Assembly (NCBI RefSeq): GCF_041102575.1
Contig: NZ_JBGCUE010000015.1
Coordinates: 1 to 64,000 of the forward strand
DNA: 64,000 nt
Direction: 5' to 3'
DNA from: Tenuifilum sp. 4138str
Lineage (GTDB): Bacteria > Bacteroidota > Bacteroidia > Bacteroidales > Tenuifilaceae
Shown: piece by piece, positions 60,628-64,000 of the stretch
How the letters are laid out: each line of letters begins with the position of its first letter
Numbering within the stretch: position 1 is the stretch's first letter
Made by a program: the position numbers and the translations under genes
The notes under the pieces: generated by a model
Databases searched by the model: none
What the model saw: the letters and a program-made list of their open reading frames with translations, nothing else
What the model was told of the DNA's origin: nothing

Positions 60628-61605
60628 ATGGACAGCAGTAAACCTATAACTTCGTTTATTGAGAAGCACTACCTGCACTTTAACTCAGCAACCCTGGTTG
60701 ATGCAGCAAAGGCATACAAAGCCCACATTGAGAGCGGCAAGAAGATGATGATTACCCTGGCCGGTGCCATGAGTACCGCTGAGCTTGGTATCAGCTTAGC
60801 CGAAATGATACGCCAGGATAAGGTTCAGATCATTTCGTGTACCGGTGCTAACCTTGAGGAGGATTTAATGAACCTGGTTGCCCACAACCACTACAAGCGC
60901 GTACCGCACTATCGCGATCTTACCCCACAGCAGGAGTGGGAGTTGCTTCAAAGCGGCCTGAACCGCGTTACCGATACCTGTATTCCTGAGGAGGAAGCAT
61001 TCCGCAGGCTACAGTCGCACCTATTCGATGTTTGGAAAGAGGCACAGGATAAAGGTGAACGTTACTTCCCTCACGAGTATATGTACAAAATGCTAAAGAG
61101 CGGTGTGCTAGAGCAGTACTACCAGATTGACCCAAAGAATTCCTGGGTGATAGCCGCAGCTGAAAAGAATTTACCTATCGTAGTTCCGGGTTGGGAGGAC
61201 TCAACCATGGGTAACATTTTTGCCTCATACTGCATTACCGGTGAGCTAAAGCCTTCAATTGTAAAATCGGGTATTGAGTATATGATGTTCCTTGCCGACT
61301 GGTACACCAACAATGCCGGTAATAAGGGAGTAGGTTTCTTCCAGATAGGCGGAGGTATCGCCGGCGATTTCCCAATTTGTGTGGTTCCCATGCTACATCA
61401 GGATCTTGAACGTACCGGAGTTCCTTTCTGGAGCTACTTCTGCCAAATCAGCGACTCAACCACCAGCTATGGCTCTTACTCGGGTGCAGTACCCAATGAG
61501 AAAATTACCTGGGGAAAACTCAATATCGATACCCCAAAGTTTATCATTGAGTCCGATGCCACCATTGTGGCACCACTCATTTTTGCCTACGTGCTGGGTT
61601 GGTAA
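60628..61605 (+). CDS. Deoxyhypusine synthase family protein
   Basis: 325 aa. NAD-binding DHS fold: MMITLAGAMSTAELGISLAEMI, ISCTGANLEEDLMNL, VPGWEDSTMGNIFASYC, FFQIGGGIAGDFPICVVPM, and SGAVPNEKITWGKLNIDT. The lysine of WGKL (Lys297) corresponds to the catalytic Lys of human DHS. Bacteria have no eIF5A, and several bacterial DHS homologues are homospermidine synthases or act on other amines, so the substrate is open. Cytoplasmic. Gene follows rpiB, ends at a terminator. Confidence 0.9.
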   Translation: MDSSKPITSFIEKHYLHFNSATLVDAAKAYKAHIESGKKMMITLAGAMSTAELGISLAEMIRQDKVQIISCTGANLEEDLMNLVAHNHYKRVPHYRDLTPQQEWELLQSGLNRVTDTCIPEEEAFRRLQSHLFDVWKEAQDKGERYFPHEYMYKMLKSGVLEQYYQIDPKNSWVIAAAEKNLPIVVPGWEDSTMGNIFASYCITGELKPSIVKSGIEYMMFLADWYTNNAGNKGVGFFQIGGGIAGDFPICVVPMLHQDLERTGVPFWSYFCQISDSTTSYGSYSGAVPNEKITWGKLNIDTPKFIIESDATIVAPLIFAYVLGW

Positions 61606-61635
61606 CAGAAAGCATCTTTCAAATTCATACTTATT

Positions 61636-61667
61636 GGCCAGGGACAATCCTTGGCCTATTTTTTTGG
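61636..61667 (+). terminator. Intrinsic terminator after the DHS-family gene
   Basis: GGCCAGGGA (61636-61644) pairs with TCCTTGGCC (61648-61656) with one G-T pair, then a T run. Confidence 0.8.
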
Positions 61668-61715
61668 CTCGTTGGAATAAAATTTGTTAACTTACGTTGA
61701 ATTAAAAAATAATTT

Positions 61716-63581
61716 ATGAAACGAATAGCAGGTATTTTAATGTTAGTGCTACAGGTTTTACCTTATACCATTTCAGCACAAAAAGCCGTTGAGGTTAATT
61801 CAAATATCACCGATGTGGCTGTTTACCTCGATGCCGCCTCAGTAACCCGTAAGGCACAGGTTAACCTTCCTGAAGGGCGAACAAAAATTAGCTTCACAAG
61901 CCTTTCCCCTTACATCGATTTTAAAACAATTATTGTTAAAACCCCCGATGGTGTGTCAATTGAAGGCGTAAACCATTCAAATAACTTTATAGGAAAAAAG
62001 GAGAGGAATGAGGAGATTGAGATTCTAAATAAAAAGTTAAAGGAACTCGAGGCACAAAGAAAATCAATAAATACAAGTATAGCTGTAGTTAACGAGGAGA
62101 TAAGTTTTTTGAATGAAAACAAAACCATTAGCGGTAAAAATGAGGCTGTTCCGGTACAAATACTCAAGGATGCATCAGCTTACTATGGGACGAGGTTAAA
62201 GGAGCTACGTTTCAAGAGCCTCGAACTAAATGACCAGCTGAGTGAGGTAGAAATAAAAATTGATGAAGTAAATCGGCAGATTTCAACAATAAGTTCCAAA
62301 CCTGTACTACCCACTGGTACAATTGATGTATTGCTTGAAACGGAAAGCATTAGGAATGGTGTACCCATTGAGGTAAGCTACCTTGTAAAAAATGCTGGTT
62401 GGTTACCCCGTTACGATATAAGGGCAAATGCCCTTAACCAACCGTTAAGTTTGGTTTACAAGGCCAATATTAGGCAGGAAACTTCCGAGAACTGGAAAAA
62501 CGTAAATCTGAAATTATCCAATGCCGAGCCCAATGTATCGGGTGTGGCCCCAAAACTTAAAACCTATGTGCTGAACTATGGGGTACAACCCCCACGGTAC
62601 ACAAAAACAAATAGCAGGGTAGAGGGGTTTGTTCGCGATCCCGACGGTATGCCAATTCCTGGGGTTACCATAGTTGTTCCTGGAACTACCATTGGAACCG
62701 TTACCAATGCCGAAGGTTTTTACACTATCAATATCCCAACCGATTCCAGAACTTTAACCTACAGCTTTGTGGGATATAAAACCCAAACATTACCCGTAAA
62801 CTCTGGCCGAATTGATGTTACTCTTGAACCCGATGAGGTTAGATTGGAAGAGGTTGTTGTAACTGCTCTTGGTGTATCATATGCGGATACTGAACAACCT
62901 GCATACAGAAAGTCGCAACCTAAACCCAAGGTAACCGCAGCTGCTGTAAGCGAAATGGGAGTTATTGAAAAGCCAACCAACGTTGAATTTGAGGTTAGTA
63001 AACCATTCACGTTAGCTTCGGAAAATAAGTCGCAGGAGGTAAAATTACTTACCTACGAGGTTCCAGCATTTTACAGGTACTATTCAGTACCCAAAGTTGA
63101 AAAGGGTGCATACCTATCGGCATATATACCCAGTTGGGAAATGTATAACCTGCTCGATGCTGAGGCAAACGTTTACTTTGAAAACACCTACATTGGTTCA
63201 ACGCTTATTGACACGCGCTCAGCGCTTGATACCCTTGCAATATCGTTAGGAGTTGATAAATCTATAGCCGTTAAGCGCGAAAAAATAAAAGATTTTACTC
63301 AAAAGCAGCTGATTGGTACCTACAAGGAGGAGACCCGGAGCTGGAAAATAACTGTAAAAAATAATAAGAATCAGGATATACAGATAACAGTGCTCGATCA
63401 GGTTCCCATATCGACCAACGAGGAAATTAAAGTAACTGTTGTTGAGCAAAGCAATGCATTGGTTAATCCCGAAACAGGAGAGGTGAAATGGGATTTAACA
63501 GTACCGGCAGGGCAGTTTAAGGAACTCATTTTAACCTACAAGGTTAAGTTTCCGAAAAATAGAAACTTGTATGTGGAGTAA
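61716..63581 (+). CDS. MuiA-family (DUF4139) protein with inserted SusC-like CarboxypepD_reg module
   Basis: 621 aa. Signal peptide ending at ISAQ (about 22). DUF4140 N-terminal part (VNSNITDVAVYLDAASVTRKAQ), coiled coil (about 95-195), and the DUF4139 core (LVKNAGWLPRYDIRANAL, VYKANIRQETSENWKNVNL, then ending at YKVKFPKNRNLYVE). Between about 301 and 387 an extra domain interrupts the core: a CarboxypepD_reg-like repeat (GFVRDPDGMPIPGVTIVVPG) followed by EEVVVTALGV, the exact motif that precedes the plug of SusC receptors. Related proteins are known as mucoidy inhibitor A; the function is not settled. The protein is exported; localisation beyond the periplasm is unknown. Confidence 0.85.
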   Translation: MKRIAGILMLVLQVLPYTISAQKAVEVNSNITDVAVYLDAASVTRKAQVNLPEGRTKISFTSLSPYIDFKTIIVKTPDGVSIEGVNHSNNFIGKKERNEEIEILNKKLKELEAQRKSINTSIAVVNEEISFLNENKTISGKNEAVPVQILKDASAYYGTRLKELRFKSLELNDQLSEVEIKIDEVNRQISTISSKPVLPTGTIDVLLETESIRNGVPIEVSYLVKNAGWLPRYDIRANALNQPLSLVYKANIRQETSENWKNVNLKLSNAEPNVSGVAPKLKTYVLNYGVQPPRYTKTNSRVEGFVRDPDGMPIPGVTIVVPGTTIGTVTNAEGFYTINIPTDSRTLTYSFVGYKTQTLPVNSGRIDVTLEPDEVRLEEVVVTALGVSYADTEQPAYRKSQPKPKVTAAAVSEMGVIEKPTNVEFEVSKPFTLASENKSQEVKLLTYEVPAFYRYYSVPKVEKGAYLSAYIPSWEMYNLLDAEANVYFENTYIGSTLIDTRSALDTLAISLGVDKSIAVKREKIKDFTQKQLIGTYKEETRSWKITVKNNKNQDIQITVLDQVPISTNEEIKVTVVEQSNALVNPETGEVKWDLTVPAGQFKELILTYKVKFPKNRNLYVE

Positions 63582-63599
63582 CAAAAACATGAATATTTA

Positions 63600-63645
63600 A
63601 ACACCCATGGTTAAATGCGATAACCATGGGTGTTATCTTTTTTTT
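63600..63645 (+). terminator. Intrinsic terminator after the MuiA-family gene
   Basis: AACACCCATGGTTA (63600-63613) pairs with TAACCATGGGTGTT (63621-63634), followed by a T run. Confidence 0.88.
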
Positions 63646-63697
63646 ATACCATAAAATATTTATGCTGTCAAATATCAACCCAATTGGCTTTTTTAAA

Positions 63698-63979
63698 ATG
63701 AAAAGGTATCTTTATGTAATACTCTTATTTTTTTCATTCACCTATGTAGGAGCACAAGAGGTCAATGATACTTGTAGGTTGCGTCCTTTATCAAGTATCT
63801 ACCTAAGCATACTTGGTGATGCTTCAATGGTTTCACTAAGTTATGAGCGGTTTTATTCCATAAAACCGAATTTGCATTTTTCTGCAAAACTTGGTGCTGG
63901 CTACAACGAGGAGTTTAATATATGTATCTATTCTCCATGTCCGGAACCGCATAAATCACAACTATCCCTCACCATGTAA
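63698..63979 (+). CDS. N-terminal part of a membrane beta-barrel-like protein, probably frameshifted at the window edge
   Basis: Start at ATG 63698 (MKRYLYVILLFFSFTYVGAQ, a signal peptide), although the frame is open to 63626. The mature part (LSSIYLSILGDASMVSLSYERFY, HFSAKLGAGYNEEFNI) has the N-terminal strand pattern of small outer-membrane proteins. The frame ends in TAA at 63977-63979. One base back, the sequence reads TIPHHVTCNIGFS to the window end with no stop, the kind of continuation expected in this family. A missing A in the CAACT stretch at about 63960 would explain it. The rest of the gene lies outside the window. Confidence 0.55.
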   Translation: MKRYLYVILLFFSFTYVGAQEVNDTCRLRPLSSIYLSILGDASMVSLSYERFYSIKPNLHFSAKLGAGYNEEFNICIYSPCPEPHKSQLSLTM

Positions 63980-64000
63980 CATGCAATATAGGATTTTCAA

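Noticed and set aside
1-64000. CRISPR array, tRNA, rRNA, prophage or transposon
   Set aside because: No regularly spaced repeats of suitable length, no cloverleaf or ribosomal signature and no transposase or integrase frames were seen.

Overview
The window is a piece of a Bacteroidota chromosome, most likely from the order Bacteroidales or a close relative. The evidence is the set of lineage-specific systems: two SusC/SusD outer-membrane pairs, four proteins with C-terminal type IX secretion (T9SS) sorting domains plus PorZ-like T9SS machinery, a FecR/ECF-sigma pair, a NusG-like UpxY protein, Bacteroidota -7 promoter elements (TAnnTTTG), and SusC-style VVVTALG motifs. I see no tRNA, rRNA, insertion sequence, prophage or CRISPR array. 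Genus and species cannot be assigned from this sequence.

Layout. 1-3.4 kb: a degenerate SpoIIE-like phosphatase domain with an apparent frameshift, peptidase E, a solitary UpxY/NusG protein, a small membrane protein and a metallophosphoesterase. 3.6-8.5 kb: TolC- and MacA-type efflux components, tsaB, a DUF3108 protein and efp. 8.6-17.1 kb: a GAF-SpoIIE phosphatase, O-antigen ligase/polymerase, a Wzz-like protein, tyrS, a CvpA protein, an ArsR-type regulator, polyprenyl diphosphate synthase and dgt. 17.1-23.3 kb: a signalling block with an orphan Cache-HAMP-GAF-PAS sensor, two universal stress proteins and an adenylate cyclase fused to an HD phosphodiesterase-like domain. 23.3-28.2 kb: rdgB, porZ, recO and an aminotransferase-fold protein that lacks its catalytic lysine.

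28.3-44.6 kb is the most interesting part. It holds a cyanophycinase-like lipoprotein, a T9SS cargo with duplicated domains, a FecR anti-sigma factor, isoaspartyl dipeptidase (iadA) and an ECF sigma factor. These are followed by a catalytically dead S51 lipoprotein, a secreted T9SS-sorted cyanophycinase, a YfcC-type transporter and a SusC (with an STN signalling domain)/SusD pair. Read together, this looks like a self-regulated locus for capture and degradation of cyanophycin (multi-L-arginyl-poly-L-aspartate) or a related isopeptide polymer. In that reading the secreted S51 enzymes cut the polymer to beta-Asp-Arg dipeptides, SusCD imports the products, IadA splits the isopeptide bond, and YfcC moves arginine or a related amino acid. 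A second SusCD pair converges on it from the minus strand (44.6-49.1 kb).

49.3-64 kb: a DUF3784/PH-like membrane protein, a hybrid histidine kinase, a 1761-residue gingipain-family (C25) protease with CUB and repeat domains, hemW, rpiB, a deoxyhypusine-synthase-family protein, a MuiA-family protein carrying an inserted SusC-like N-terminal module, and a partial, apparently frameshifted membrane protein at the right edge.
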